The translations under genes were made by a program, and so were the position numbers. A stretch of 64,000 bases of DNA from Aristolochia californica. Its lineage: Eukaryota; Streptophyta; Magnoliopsida; Piperales; Aristolochiaceae. Positions 36,491 to 46,945 of this stretch are shown here, in pieces; position 1 is the stretch's first letter, and each line of letters opens with the position of its first letter. The stretch covers positions 4,775,207 to 4,839,206 of the forward strand of contig JARWKL010000016.1 of NCBI GenBank assembly GCA_029961685.1. The letters are read 5' to 3'. The notes below the pieces were generated by a model. The model ran no database searches. It was given only the letters and a program-made list of their open reading frames with translations, and was not told where the DNA came from.

Positions 36491-36894
36491 AAATTTGTTA
36501 AAGGCAGTGAATTTACAGCTGATATGTTTGTTAATACGGCTCTTATTGACATGTATGCAAAGTGTGGAAGCTTGGAGCATGCTCATTCTGTGTTTAAGAT
36601 CTTGTGGAAGAAGGATGAAAATATTTTAATTTCATGAAGAGAGACCATGGCATAGAACCTCGTCAACAACATTATGATTGTGTGGTAGTTCTTCTAGGCC
36701 AAGCTGGGTACTTGACAGATGGTTATCAGTTTGTTGAAAGTATGCTAATAAAACCATAAGTAACAATGTGGTGGGCACTGTTAAGTGCCTGCAAATTCCT
36801 TAAGAATATAAAGTTAGGACAATATGCAGCAAAACAGATTTCTGCTCTTGATCCATCAAGTGCTGGCCACTATTATGTGCAACTCTCAAATCTT
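36491..36894 (+). pseudogene. Captured PPR-protein gene fragment inside the Harbinger element
   Basis: The plus strand reads KGSEFTADMFVNTALIDMYA then KCGSLEHAHSVF, a classic PLS-class pentatricopeptide repeat. After a frame break and deletion come HYDCVVVLLGQAGYLTDGYQ, SMLIKP, TMWWALLSACKFLKNIKLGQ and DPSSAGHYYVQLSNL, the E domain that follows the repeats. PPR proteins of this class bind and edit organelle RNA. Here only about 400 bp remain, lying between ORF1 and the right TIR in the orientation opposite to the transposon genes. Confidence 0.87.
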
Positions 36895-37689
36895 AGAAAA
36901 GAAGAAAAGAATTTTTTTTGAGTATTATCTTCATAGCACATCTCTCTGCAGGGCATTTTACTTTCCAGATCTTTAATTCCCCCTTTTCAATACTCTCAGA
37001 TTTTAAAGGTTCATACCAAGGGTAGTAGCTGAACCTGCTACATATATATCATCATCAGATTTACTCTCCTGAGTATGTACCTATCGACATACTCTTTCTT
37101 ACATCCCCATGTTATCTCCAAGATATATGCCCATTCGTATATAAATCTCAGATTTTAGAGCCCGGCCAATTTTCTTTTTACCAACTCTGGTTTTAAGATA
37201 GGGGTTGCAGCAACCATCTTTGAGCATTTTTTAAATTTTTTAAAAGCAAACGGGGAAACGTTACAGTTCTCTTAGTCAATACTCTTCCAAATTATTTATT
37301 GGGGCACAATCAAATCTGTAACAAACCAACTAATAAAAGGGGAGTTATGTTTAGAGTCGGAACAAGTCACTTCTGTGACGATTGTAGAGTTATTGTTGAT
37401 AAACAGTATAAGAAATAAATGCTCACAAGTTTATGAAAGATAAAAACAGCTTCAATGAATGTGATATTATTGGAATTAATTTGGCCACAATCAAGATAAA
37501 TTACGCACAAAAATTAAAATTAACTCAAACACAAAACTAAATTAGTTGAAAAAAAAATTAGGGTTTCTGATTACCTTATGAAATTTGGGGGAAATCACCG
37601 CCGAATGGGGAAATGTAAGCCCAATGGAAGAAATCGACGCCTAACTGTCAAAAATCGAAGAAGATTGAAGGAAATAGAAGGATATCGAA

Positions 37690-38070
37690 ACTGGAATAGG
37701 TTAAATCAAAGGAAATCGGGGGTGGAGGAAAGAGAAGAGTGAGAATGAGAAGGAAGAGGGAGGCTGAGAGTGAAAAGAGATGGAGGCCTAGAGGGAAAAG
37801 AGAGAGTGAGACGAGAGAGGGAGAGGGAAGAGAAAGGCCGAGAGAGAAAGAGACGAGAGAGGGAGATAGGGTGAAAACGAGAGATAACAAGAGAGAGGGA
37901 GCAGAGAACGAAGACGAGCACCGAGCGAGAGGAGCAGACGAGAGCAGAGACAGCAAAAAAGAGAGAAAAAATTTGGCCAAAAACTTCGTCGGGAGACGAA
38001 GGCTGAGCGAGAGGAGAGGAGAAGAGGAAATGAGCGGGGTTTTTAGTTTCGGGGGGGGGGGGGAAGAAGC
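37690..38070. repeat. Purine-rich low-complexity stretch near the right Harbinger end
   Basis: GAGA-rich on the plus strand, with a run of about 12 G at about 38051. Open frames here on either strand are a by-product of composition. It may be the 5' leader of ORF1 (minus strand). Confidence 0.8.
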
Positions 38071-38263
38071 GACACCGTTGCTCGCGGTAAGTGGATGACT
38101 TGAAAAAAAGGGCGGAATCAGATTTCCGTCGTTTTTGCCTGAGGAGATGAAATTGTGTTATCTCACTTCAATTCAAGTCATTCTGGACTAACGCCATAAG
38201 TGGGATGAACTAGGTAATGCGGGGGGAATTCATTCCACTTCATTGTGGACTAACCCCCCCTTA

Positions 38264-39112
38264 GATAACCTATTTCTTTGGTCTTTCTTTCTACACATAA
38301 ACCAAGGTTGCTAGAATCGGCTGGGTTGGTTGACTCCAGAAAGTGGCCAAGTGGGATTCAATTGTTTCAATTGCTAGTTTTGAAAAAGCTAAAAGAAAAT
38401 TAAATTCCCCTCTTCTCTTTGCATTAGGAGGATGTGCTCTCCGCACCCCTGTGTTTTAGAACACTGGATAGATAGTGTTGATAGAGATAAAGATAATAAT
38501 AAAGATAATGATAGAGATAAATATAACTAGTGATTGAATTAGAGACAGACTCAAATTGTAGAGTTGTAATCAATAATAATCACGATAATATTATTCTATA
38601 TTCCTATATTCTACAAGTATGTCCAAAAAAATAAAAAATGAGAGAGTTATAACTCTGTTCTTCCTTGATCTTTCAGCATGTAGGCAAAGGAGCCCCTATT
38701 TGTGAGAAAAAAGTAAGAAGGACGAGTGCCTAGGTTTAGTGAATCTGCTCTACCCCAATAAATTAATGTGAGGATGAGGTTGCTTTTTAATCCCAAGGTG
38801 AAGATAGGTTTTTCATGCTTTAGAAAATATAATCTTTAAATTTTATTTAATTAAATATTTTAAAATTTTTCTATTTAAATTTTTTATTTTAGTTTATTTG
38901 TATACCATAATATGAAGATCAATAATTGTGTTCTGAAGACTGTTTTTGACAAGATTGAACATTAACCTCGTTCAGAATAGGTGGAGTTCCAAGGTGAGAC
39001 AGGGTTGAAAAAGTAACTCCATTACAAGGTGGAGCAAGAACAAGACTACAAAGGCCAGAGATGGGATTCTGAACCAACCCTGTCACAGGGAGGATCAAAG
39101 ACAATTATGAAG
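38264..39112. repeat. R block, copy C, right part
   Basis: Continues copy C after the Harbinger element. It includes a segment of about 200 bp (about 38415-38622) absent from copies A and B but present in D (about 59010-59225). The segment is preceded by a G-rich stretch in D and ends TATTCTACA, so it may be a small solo LTR; no clear target duplication. Confidence 0.65.
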
Positions 39113-39719
39113 ATTATGGAGTATTAATGAAAATAACTATTAAGCATTTTTAAGCTTGTAACACATAATCGGACACTTAATATTTTGGACAACTATCGGT
39201 TTGACGTTTCAAAACCTTAACTTCTACTTCTCAAAAAGTATTTTCCCGATTCATAAAAAATGCTTTTTTACATTTTAAAAAATGTTCTGCATTTTTTTAA
39301 AGAAACTTAGTCTCATGGAAAGTTTCTTACTTAAACCAAGCAAATAAATTATTTTGTGTAAGTTTGTGTTCTTAATCAGTTTCTTATTTTATTTAGCATT
39401 TAACAAAAATAAAAGCTTATTCATCATCAAACCAAAGACGGAAGCTTCTGCTAATGTGGGTTTACAATCTTAACTTTCTTGGCTCATCTTCAAGTAGCTT
39501 TTAGTGTTTTTCCTCCTATATATATATATAGTTTCGGAGTTTTTCCGTTAAATGAAAAATTAAAAAAAATACAAGCGAGATGACCCAAAAACTGTGGAAA
39601 TTTTGATTAGCTTAATAGCTTTTTTCTTCATTAATTATCTCTGAAACAGCTCCAACACCTTGGAAACAAGTACAGTAACACTTGAAGAATTAAATCCCTG
39701 AAACAATTGGTTCATTCCT

Positions 39720-40179
39720 TTAAAGTAGATACAAGGTGCGACAATAGAACATAATCAGGATTCCACCGGGTGCAGTTTGAATGGATGAAGGCCCAGAAGC
39801 TGGAATCGACTGTATCTGGCTGCTCAGAAACTGCTGTGCTTGTTCAATCGTGATGTTCAAAACAACGGTTTCCTTCTAGATAAGAGCTTTACACTCCGTC
39901 TCCTCCATCATATATAGGCTTCTGCTCATCCTTCCAAACAGCTTCCTGAGTGCAAGATCAGGGAAAGAATTTTCACTGAGAGATTAACAAAGAACTAATG
40001 GTTAACAATTCCCAGTTTAGTACTTACCCAGCATGATTCATCTGCCGCTTATTGAGTTCTTCTAGAGTGCGAGGGAGCAAGGTAGCTGTCATGGACGCTC
40101 CCCCAAGGACCTTCGCTACAACCTGAACATGGTGGTTTGCAGCTAGCAGTGGAAGCCCTTGAGGGAGAGTCAATGCCAT
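39720..40179 (-). pseudogene. Two-exon gene-like module of unknown identity, K block copy 1
   Basis: Minus strand, ATG at 40179, exon 40179-40028, intron GTAAGT...CACTCAG, exon 39945-39720 ending in TAA. The reading starts MALTLPQGLPLLAANHHVQV, continues MTATLLPRTLEELNKRQ, then KLFGRMSRSLYMMEE, and after an in-frame TAG KETVVLNITIEQAQQFLSSQ and PSSIQTAPGGIL. Exon lengths (152 and 226 bp) and splice sites are the same in all four copies (46945, 53560, 60329). I do not recognise the family. It could be a decayed terminal part of a host gene; the shared stop argues it was broken before duplication. Confidence 0.4.
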
Positions 40180-40390
40180 ATCCCTTGAGTACTATAAGCC
40201 ATTGCAAAAACGAAGACCAATACACCTTTTATAGCTCTTTTATTGTATCTCCAGAGAAGAGAGAAGAGAGAAAAAGCAAGGAAGTTTTCATGGATTCTCC
40301 CCCAAGGACCTCCACCGCACCCCAGCCAGCAGCTGTGGAAGCCCCTGAGGGAAAAAGAAGTTCCATTTGTGGTTGCCTACACAAACAAGT

Positions 40391-40402
40391 CAAGCTCTTC
40401 TA
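40391..40402 (+). promoter_or_regulatory. TATA-box-like CTATATATAG, K block
   Basis: CTATATATAGACC follows a GTGGAAGCCC-containing segment in each K block (near 47169, 53780 and 60553), as TTATATAG follows the same motif in R blocks. Promoter function is only a guess. Confidence 0.25.
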
Positions 40403-41021
40403 TATATAGACCAACAGAATAGATGTGTGTAGGGAACCCTCAGATCTCTTTTTCCTTTGCTTCACATAGCAGATATGATCAAAAGAATAAATGCCTCTTG
40501 TTGACAAATTGTAATCTTTCACAGCAGCGCGCGTCCTAAGAGATCTTCTCAGTGATAAAGACTTGCAATTTCTGGGATTTGCATGACTTTCCAGGGAGAT
40601 TTCCTGGACCACACCCAGTTGACCCCTAGAGGTTTTTAAGACGTATAAGACCATATGGCTTACGGCTTTTAGAAAGAATAAAGTAGCTTGCTGTCGGGGA
40701 TCACTGTAATACATGGAGATTTTCATGAAGCACGTTTCAGAATGAGATGTTAACTTTACAATATCTGAAAGTTAGGGTTAGGTTTTCATAAAATAAAGCG
40801 GATACTTTTTCAGATCTTTTTTTTTTTCATTTAGTTTAAACTTGTTGGAGGAAGGAATACCTGTAGCCTGATGGGTTTTGAAATTTATTCTTGAACATGA
40901 GAGATTACATGCTTAGTGTGGTAAGTGGATATCGGGGGAGACAACTGCCACCAACACATTGGCTTTGTATTGCTTGCCTTCTAGAAGCACGGTTTGTAAA
41001 CTTAGGGTCTGTTGTGCCTAC

Positions 41022-41127
41022 GGGTGGGTGACATCGTGCCGAGCCTAACTCGAACCTGCATATATTTGAGCTTGGATTCATCTGAATACTTCGAACTTGG
41101 AATCAAGTTGTGCTCGAGCTCGAAAAC
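41022..41127 (+). mobile_element. hAT terminal remnant (unit 1)
   Basis: GGGTGGGTGACATCGTGCCG and the following CGAGC-rich sequence resemble the left end of the hAT element at 17385. Only about 100 bp remain before the microsatellite. Counterpart at 47785-47905. Confidence 0.55.
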
Positions 41128-41267
<140 letters not shown>

Positions 41268-41295
41268 ACCGTTATCTAAGAGAAGAAATTTGAAA

Positions 41296-41497
41296 AAGAA
41301 GAAATTAAGAAGAATGTTTTCACACAGCCTTTGAATGATCCAGAATGCAGTGAAAGACTCTGCAAAAAGTTTTCTCATAATGGTAGAGACCGGAGCAAGA
41401 TTCTGCAACTATGCATTCTTGTTCCAAAACCAAACCCAGAAAGACATGGCGGTCGTTGTATCCTGTGTTGTTCTTGATATATACGACGTTGCTCGTG
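41296..41497 (+). other. Possible exon fragment, unknown family (unit 1)
   Basis: Open reading [20 protein letters not shown], then QNQTQKDMAVVVSCVVLDIY, ends at CGT followed by GTAAGTTT, a good plant splice donor. Counterpart at 47943-48145. Not recognised; the composition and donor look genic. Confidence 0.3.
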
Positions 41498-41678
41498 TAA
41501 GTTTAATTATTAATTTTCAGTCATATATCTAGGTGGACTTGATTGCTTCTAAGTTTAATGAAACCAATTATTAATCCTGTTGATTTAATTTATGGCTGGT
41601 TGACGGTTACTGATATGATCATCAGGACCTAATTAATCGAGAGGGTAGCTAACAACTTAATGGTGACCTGCTGGAATG

Positions 41679-42453
41679 TGTTGAGATTTCACGCTCAACC
41701 CGGTCCTGTGGTTAAGTGTGCTAGTCTTCCGCTCCTAATAGGTCGGTCTTTTGGGATGTATTGGTTATGTACTTCAACATTTGGTATCAGAGCTGGGCAC
41801 GTCACGCCTTCGAATCCCGCCAGAGGCAAAGTGGGTGCTCCGCGGCAGGGTAGAGGACGCGGGCATGGAGGACGGGCCCGGAGCCTCGCGTGAGGGGGCG
41901 TGTTGAGATTTCACGCTCGGCCCGGTCCTGTGGTTAAGTACGCTAGTCTTCCGCTCCTAACAGGCCGGTCTTTTGGGATGTATTGGCTAGGTACTTCAAT
42001 ATTTGGTATCAGATCTGGGCACGTCAAGTCTTCGAATCCTGCCAGAGGCAAAGTGGGCGCTCTGCGAGAGGGTAGAGGAGGCGGGCGTGGAGGACGGCCC
42101 GACGCCTCGCGTGAGGGGGCGTGTTGAGATTTCACGCTTGGCCTGGTCCTGTGGTTAAGTACACTAGTCTTCCGCTCCTAAAAGGCAAGTCTTTTGGGAT
42201 GTATTGGCAATGTACTTCAATATTGACGTACCCAACTCTGATACCAAATGTTGAATTACCTAGCCAATACATCCAAAAAGACCGGCCTATTAGGAGTGGA
42301 AGACTAGCGTACTTAACCACAGGACCGGGGCGAGCGTCAAATCTCAACATAATGTTGTAGTACCTAGCCAATACATCCCAAAAGACCGGCCTTTTAGGAG
42401 CGGAAGACTAGCGTACTTAACCACAGGACCGGGCCGAGCGTGAAATCTCAACA
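41679..42453. mobile_element. TRIM/SMART-type miniature LTR retrotransposon array, family 1 (unit 1)
   Basis: Five LTRs of exactly 101 bp: plus strand at 41679-41779, 41901-42001 and 42122-42222; inverted at 42249-42349 and 42353-42453. Each starts TGTTGAGATTT and ends in CAACA or CAATA. The first two plus-strand LTRs are followed by the tRNA-Met primer site (TTGGTATCAGAGCTGGGCAC in the first), a GC-rich internal region of about 120 bp and a polypurine tract GTGAGGGGGCG before the next LTR. The internal region cannot encode proteins, so movement would need another element's enzymes. The array shares internal regions between neighbours (LTR-int-LTR-int-LTR), typical of TRIM recombination. Confidence 0.9.
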
Positions 42454-42454
42454 G

Positions 42455-42710
42455 AATGTTCCCATCAGATGCATGGCTAGCTGCATGACAACCTTCCTCA
42501 GCCCCAGTCCATCTGATTACGATGAGAGACGATGCCTCAAAGCCTGGAATGAGTTTGTGAAAGAGTATCAGAACCAACGACTGAAAGTATGGGCAATTCC
42601 CTATTGTTAACAAACAGCATGCGGATTACTACAGAGCTGCATTGGATGTTATTGATAACGCCCAACAAAGATATGCGTACTTAAACGAGAATTCTTGGAC
42701 TTGAATTCAA
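42455..42710 (+). other. Possible gene fragment, unknown family (unit 1)
   Basis: Reads SPSPSDYDERRCLKAWNEFV then KEYQNQRLKVWAIPY, and in another frame KQHADYYRAALDVIDNAQQR with YAYLNENSWT and a stop. Conserved at 49102-49355. It looks like decayed exon sequence; no family recognised. Confidence 0.3.
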
Positions 42711-43119
42711 ATTTGCTTCTAGTATTGGATTAGAATCGGCGGGATTCAAGGCGTTGGTAGCTTGCTGGTGGTGGTGTTGGTGGGTGGATATTGGAGATGA
42801 GACGAGGAAGAAAAAAGTCTATCCCTCGGAGAGGAAGTTAACCTCTTCTTCGGATGAAATCCATCCCATAAGATACTCTTGGGAAGGATGAAATCCATCC
42901 ATAAGATACTCTTGGGAAGGATGAAATCCAGTTCTAAATTATTATTTCTTTTAAATTTAAAAATAAATGAGAATTTCAACATTATGTAAATATTACACTA
43001 ATGTTGTATATTATATTTAACTTAAAAATTATGTATTATGTATTAAGTATTACAAAAATTCCTTAATTTGAGACAAATTTTGTATTATTCTATTTTATCA
43101 TATTTATAATAGAAATTAT

Positions 43120-43529
43120 TGTCAGAATGGTTTCGTCCACTCTTGTAAGCGGTAGCTTTCTGCACCTAATAGATTGGTCTGTTGGGTTATATTGGCTAGC
43201 TGCTCATAGTATTAGAGTTGGGCACACCACGTCCAGCGTTCAAATACTGTGAGAGGAGTTCAAGAATGGGCGAGGTGGGTGTTAAAGTGGTTTCATTCAA
43301 TCTTATAGGCGGTAGCTTTCCGCACCTAACAGATCAGTCTGTTGGGTTGTATTGGCTAACCTCTGTCATGGTATCAGAGCTGGGCACGCCACGTCCCGCG
43401 TTCGAATCCCGTGAGAAGCGATCAAGAATGGGTAGGGTGGGTGTCAGAGTTTTTTTGTCCACTCTTGTAGGCGGTAACTTTCTGCACCTAACAGATCGAT
43501 CTTTTGGGTGTATTGGCTAGCCCCTGTCA
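43120..43529 (+). mobile_element. TRIM/SMART-type array, family 2 (unit 1)
   Basis: Three LTRs of 87-89 bp at 43120-43206, 43280-43368 and 43442-43529. The best-preserved copies begin TGTCAGAGTGG or similar and end CTGTCA. TGGTATCAGAGC (tRNA-Met primer site) follows the second LTR exactly; it is worn after the first. Internal regions are only about 73 bp and end in a G-rich tract (GAATGGGTAGGGTGGG) before the next LTR. With an LTR-plus-internal period of about 160 bp, this is among the smallest possible LTR element designs. Confidence 0.85.
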
Positions 43530-43751
43530 ATTATATTATGATAAAATTTATAAAATGTCTCATAATTTATAAAATTATATTATTTCATATTATAAACTTT
43601 TATAAATTAGAAATTTATATTATTTATAATTATATTATGTTAATAGAATTAAAAAATATATTATCACCTCTCTTCCTTCTTTTCTCTTTCTTTTTCTTTC
43701 TCCCTTGGCTTCAATCGATTCGGAACCTCGTTATTGCACCAACATTGCCAT

Positions 43752-44165
43752 GGCTTCTACTCATCCAGACCCATTTTTCTCTAACCTCCATCTTGCTACA
43801 ACCATCCTTCACAATCTCCTCTGAGCTTCTTTCGGAAAACGATCTAGCAAAGATGGACAAACAGTTCCGAGTCCTCCTCGATACCCTTTGTGCAACTTCT
43901 TGATAAATGGTTCCTTTGCTATCTCTCGCCATGGCTAACAAAGCTTTCGACTTCAGGATCACGTCTCCATGACGCTGAAGCTCTTGCAGAACTCCAGCAG
44001 AAGCTCATTGTTCTCTCCAACAAATTAGCCAACAAGACCGTCCCGGACAAGAGATTGACTCACCTGGTCAAGAACATCGACTGTGCCATCCGGTTTAGCT
44101 CCGGCATTGACACAGTGATGAAGGAGAGTGAACCAGCCATGCAGAAACTCTAGCAGGTTGTTGAG
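43752..44165 (+). pseudogene. Decayed helical-protein gene fragment (unit 1)
   Basis: After an ATG at about 43752 the frames read ASTHPDPFFSNLHLATT, ISSELLSENDLAKMDKQFRV, then LHDAEALAELQQKLIVLSNK, RLTHLVKNIDCAIRFSSGID and AMQKL-stop-QVVEFFSRTKAWL. Three frames must be joined, so it is a pseudogene. The helical, Leu-rich pattern is that of a coiled or tethering protein, but I cannot name the family. Counterpart at 50367-50770 has the same breaks. Confidence 0.4.
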
Positions 44166-44169
44166 TTCT

Positions 44170-44690
44170 TTAGTCGGACCAAGGCTTGGTTACCTTGAAA
44201 ACTATGCATGGGATGGAGGTTGACGCATGAGGGGCTTCTCGACAAAGCCATTAAAAGAAATTTTATTCTGCTAGTGAAAATTTTGGCAGGCTAGTTTCTA
44301 CTCGAAGAACTTTGGCCAACAAATTATATACTTTAGGAACAACCTTCTAAGAGCGATGAACCAAATTTGCTGGGAATACATACTTCCTGCAAATTTTGGA
44401 ATTGGCTAGACTTTTATTCTTCTAGCAATCTCTATTTTTTACTGAGTGATTCTTCTACCTACGAAACTCAAAAGGGAATTTATTTCTATAAATTCATTGG
44501 CAGTTTTTATTCTATCCTTGTGAATTCATTAACAAATAAAAATAATCAAATATAAAAAAATTATAGATAACAAAACATATATAATAAAATCTCAAAAAAA
44601 TATATAGAATTATACAATTTTTTTATAAAAATAGATAATGTATAAATTATATAAAAATAAAATAATTATACACCATTAACAGGAGGATTT
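44170..44690. other. AT-rich spacer (unit 1)
   Basis: AT-rich sequence after the decayed gene fragment; no feature recognised. Confidence 0.4.
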
Positions 44691-44699
44691 GGGGTGGTA

Positions 44700-45610
44700 C
44701 TAAAAAAACAATTGCATTTGCATCTCTAAGTTCTTTATCTTACACTCTTGCACCTCAGAACGATGATCACACTCCTTAGCATGAGGTTGTATAGTTCTCA
44801 ACTACTCCTAAGTCTGGGATAATGCCTCTTTAGTTTTCCACAACTCATTTATACATGTAATTGACTGAGAGGAAGATGGTTGGACATTCCTAGGTAGAGG
44901 CGATTGAGACAAACCCAACCCCTTAATGTACCCAGATTGAGCTGTACTAACCCATCATATGATGGCACTCTCATCAACTATCTCACCAGCTTCTTGTGCC
45001 TCTCGTACTAGACGTTGCATTTCCTCACATGAAAAATAGCATAACTAAAAAAATTAACTTGCTAAAAATAAAATATTATATTTATAAGAAAATTATACTT
45101 ACATATTAATCTTTGGATTCATCGGTCCTCATGTAATTGGACCAATGAGTAATCCAAATTTTCTTAATATCTGAGTAATTTTTACCTTACACACCTAGCA
45201 GGACAAGTGCATGTAAGTATATTATATTAGTAGTATATTTGAAAGAAAATATAATGCAAGTTAAATACATTACCACCTCCTCTTGGATACCCATAAAAGA
45301 CTTCGACCCAATGGTATGCCGAACATTTTTTTACATTTACTAGGGAATGTCTCTGCAAATAAAAATTTGTTGATTAATAAAATAAACAATAATTGACATT
45401 TTAAAACACAATCCTTAATAATTTAATCACCTCAAACTTCGCCCCCTCAAACATGTTCATGCACAACTACTCTTAGTCCTCAACAGAGACCCCTTTATAG
45501 GGAGTAGACAAGGCTTTTGGGTAACCCCTCCAAACTCCTTTAATAAGATGATGGGCTCGGCGAGGTGCCAGAGTTTCTCGTAATACTCCTATAATAAGAT
45601 GACGGGCTCG
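44700..45610 (-). mobile_element. Possible En/Spm (CACTA) transposon coding remnant (unit 1)
   Basis: The minus strand reads MQRLVREAQEAGEIVDESAI, stop, WVSTAQSGYIKGLGLSQSPL, which resembles the end of plant Ptta/En/Spm-type transposase proteins (the SGYIRGLG signature). Exon-like bits to the right read KNYSDIKKIWITHWSNYMR and KCSAYHWVEVFYGYPRGG. No CACTA termini seen. Counterpart at 51315-52225. Confidence 0.4.
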
Positions 45611-45614
45611 GCGA

Positions 45615-45854
45615 GGAAAGACGGTTTTGATCAGCCCTACTTTGCTAATTTGAGAGTATTACTAATACGAGTGTGTCTCAATTGCATTAGTACCAAGAGT
45701 ATAAGGAAGATACAAGAAATATAGGGATGTGTTTGGATCGTAGATATTAGAATGGGAAAAAGAAGAAGGGAAATGAAATAAATGATAAAAGTAGCAAAGT
45801 TAATGACAAAATTTAGGAAAAGTTCTCAAGATCAGAAACAAATAAGAAATTTAT
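45615..45854. repeat. L-block fragment closing unit 1
   Basis: GTTTTGATCAGCCCTACTTT through TTTATGGAGCATTAA matches L-block units near copia A and B. It joins the start of unit 2 at a TTATGGAG...ATTAATG microhomology. Confidence 0.75.
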
Positions 45855-46485
45855 GGAGCATTAATGAAAATAACTATTAAGCATTTTTAAGATTGTAACA
45901 GATGATCAGACACAATATTTTGGACAACTATCGGTTTGACGTTTCAAAACCTTGACTTCTCCTTTTCAAAAAGTATTTTCCTAATTCATAAAAATTGCTT
46001 TTTACATTTCAAAAACGTTCTGCATTTTTTAAAACAAATTGAAAAATCATTACTTTCTTTTCACGAGGAGAAACTTACTCTCGTCGAAAGTTTCTTACTT
46101 AATCCAAGCAAATAAATTATTTTGTGTATGTTTGTGTTCTTAATCAGTTTCTTACTTTCTTTAGCATTTAACAAAAATAAAAGCTTATTCATCATCAAAC
46201 CAAAGACGGAAGCTTCTGCTAATGTGGGTTTACAATCTTAACTCTCTTGGCTCATCTTCAACTAGCTTTTAGTGTTTTTCCTCCTATATATATATTGTTT
46301 TGGAGTTTTTCAGTTAAATGAAAAAAAAAACAAGCGAGATGACCCAAAAACTGTGGAAATTTTGATTAGCTTAATAGCTTTCTTCTTCATTAATTATCAA
46401 TCTCTGAAACAGCTCCAATACCTTGAAAACAAGGAAGTACAGTAACACTTAAGAATTAAATCCCAGAAACAATTGCTTCATTCCT

Positions 46486-46945
46486 TTAAAGTAGATACAA
46501 GGTGCGAGAACAGAACTTAATCAGGATTCCACCGGGTGCAGTTTGAATGGATGAAGGCCCAGAAGCTGGAATCGACTGTATCTGGCTGCTCAGAAACCGC
46601 TCTGGTTGTTCAATCGTGATGTTCAAAACAACGGTTTCCTTCTAGCTAAGAGCTTTACACTTCGTCTCCTCCATGGTATATAGGCTTCTGCTCATCCTTC
46701 CAAACAGCTTCCTGAGTGCAAGATCAGGAAAAGAATTTTCACTGAGACAATAATAAAGAGCTAATGGTTAACAATTCCCAGTTTAGTACTTACGCAGCAA
46801 GATCCATCTGCCGCTTATTGAGTTCTTCTAGAGTGCGAGGGAGCAAGGTAACTGTCATGGGCTCTCCCCCAAGGGCCTTCGCTACAACCTGAACATGGTG
46901 GTTTGCGGCTAGCAGTGGAAGCCCTTGAGGGAGAGTCAATGCCAT
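46486..46945 (-). pseudogene. Two-exon gene-like module, K block copy 2
   Basis: Exons 46945-46794 (152 bp) and 46711-46486 (226 bp), same splice sites as copy 1 (donor GCTGC-GTAAGT). Reads MDLAAKLFGRMSRSLYTMEE across the junction; the same in-frame TAG follows KALS. Confidence 0.4.

Larger units (their letters stand above)
31735..38260 (-). mobile_element. PIF/Harbinger DNA transposon, nearly intact
   Basis: 6,526 bp bounded by perfect 13-bp inverted repeats (GGGGGGGTTAGTC at the left, its complement at the right, similarity continuing to GAAGTGG) and a TTA target duplication (31732-31734 and 38261-38263), the signature of this superfamily. It encodes both genes expected of an autonomous element, on the minus strand: a DDE transposase (33284-34649) and a Myb/SANT-like protein (34974-35945). 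Each carries one or two breaks. It also holds an array of about 151-bp repeats and a fragment of a PPR gene. Inserted into R block copy C. Confidence 0.93.

Noticed and set aside
37648..37980. Minus-strand Ser/Leu-rich open frame of 110 codons
   Set aside because: Product of a GA-repeat composition at the Harbinger end; no conserved motif.
40400..40726. Minus-strand 108-codon open frame, repeated at 47169, 53780 and 60553
   Set aside because: Looks gene-like only because the K block is duplicated; no recognisable motif, and it overlaps the TATA-like region. It could still be real but cannot be supported.
41782..41793. TGGTATCAGAGC as part of a tRNA gene
   Set aside because: It is the complement of a tRNA 3' end and directly follows an LTR; no cloverleaf arms around it, so a primer site rather than a tRNA gene.
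42111..42360. Possible CRISPR-like or protein-coding repeat array
   Set aside because: Repeats have LTR, PBS and PPT structure and the setting is a plant nuclear genome; the open frames in several directions come from the GC-rich LTRs.
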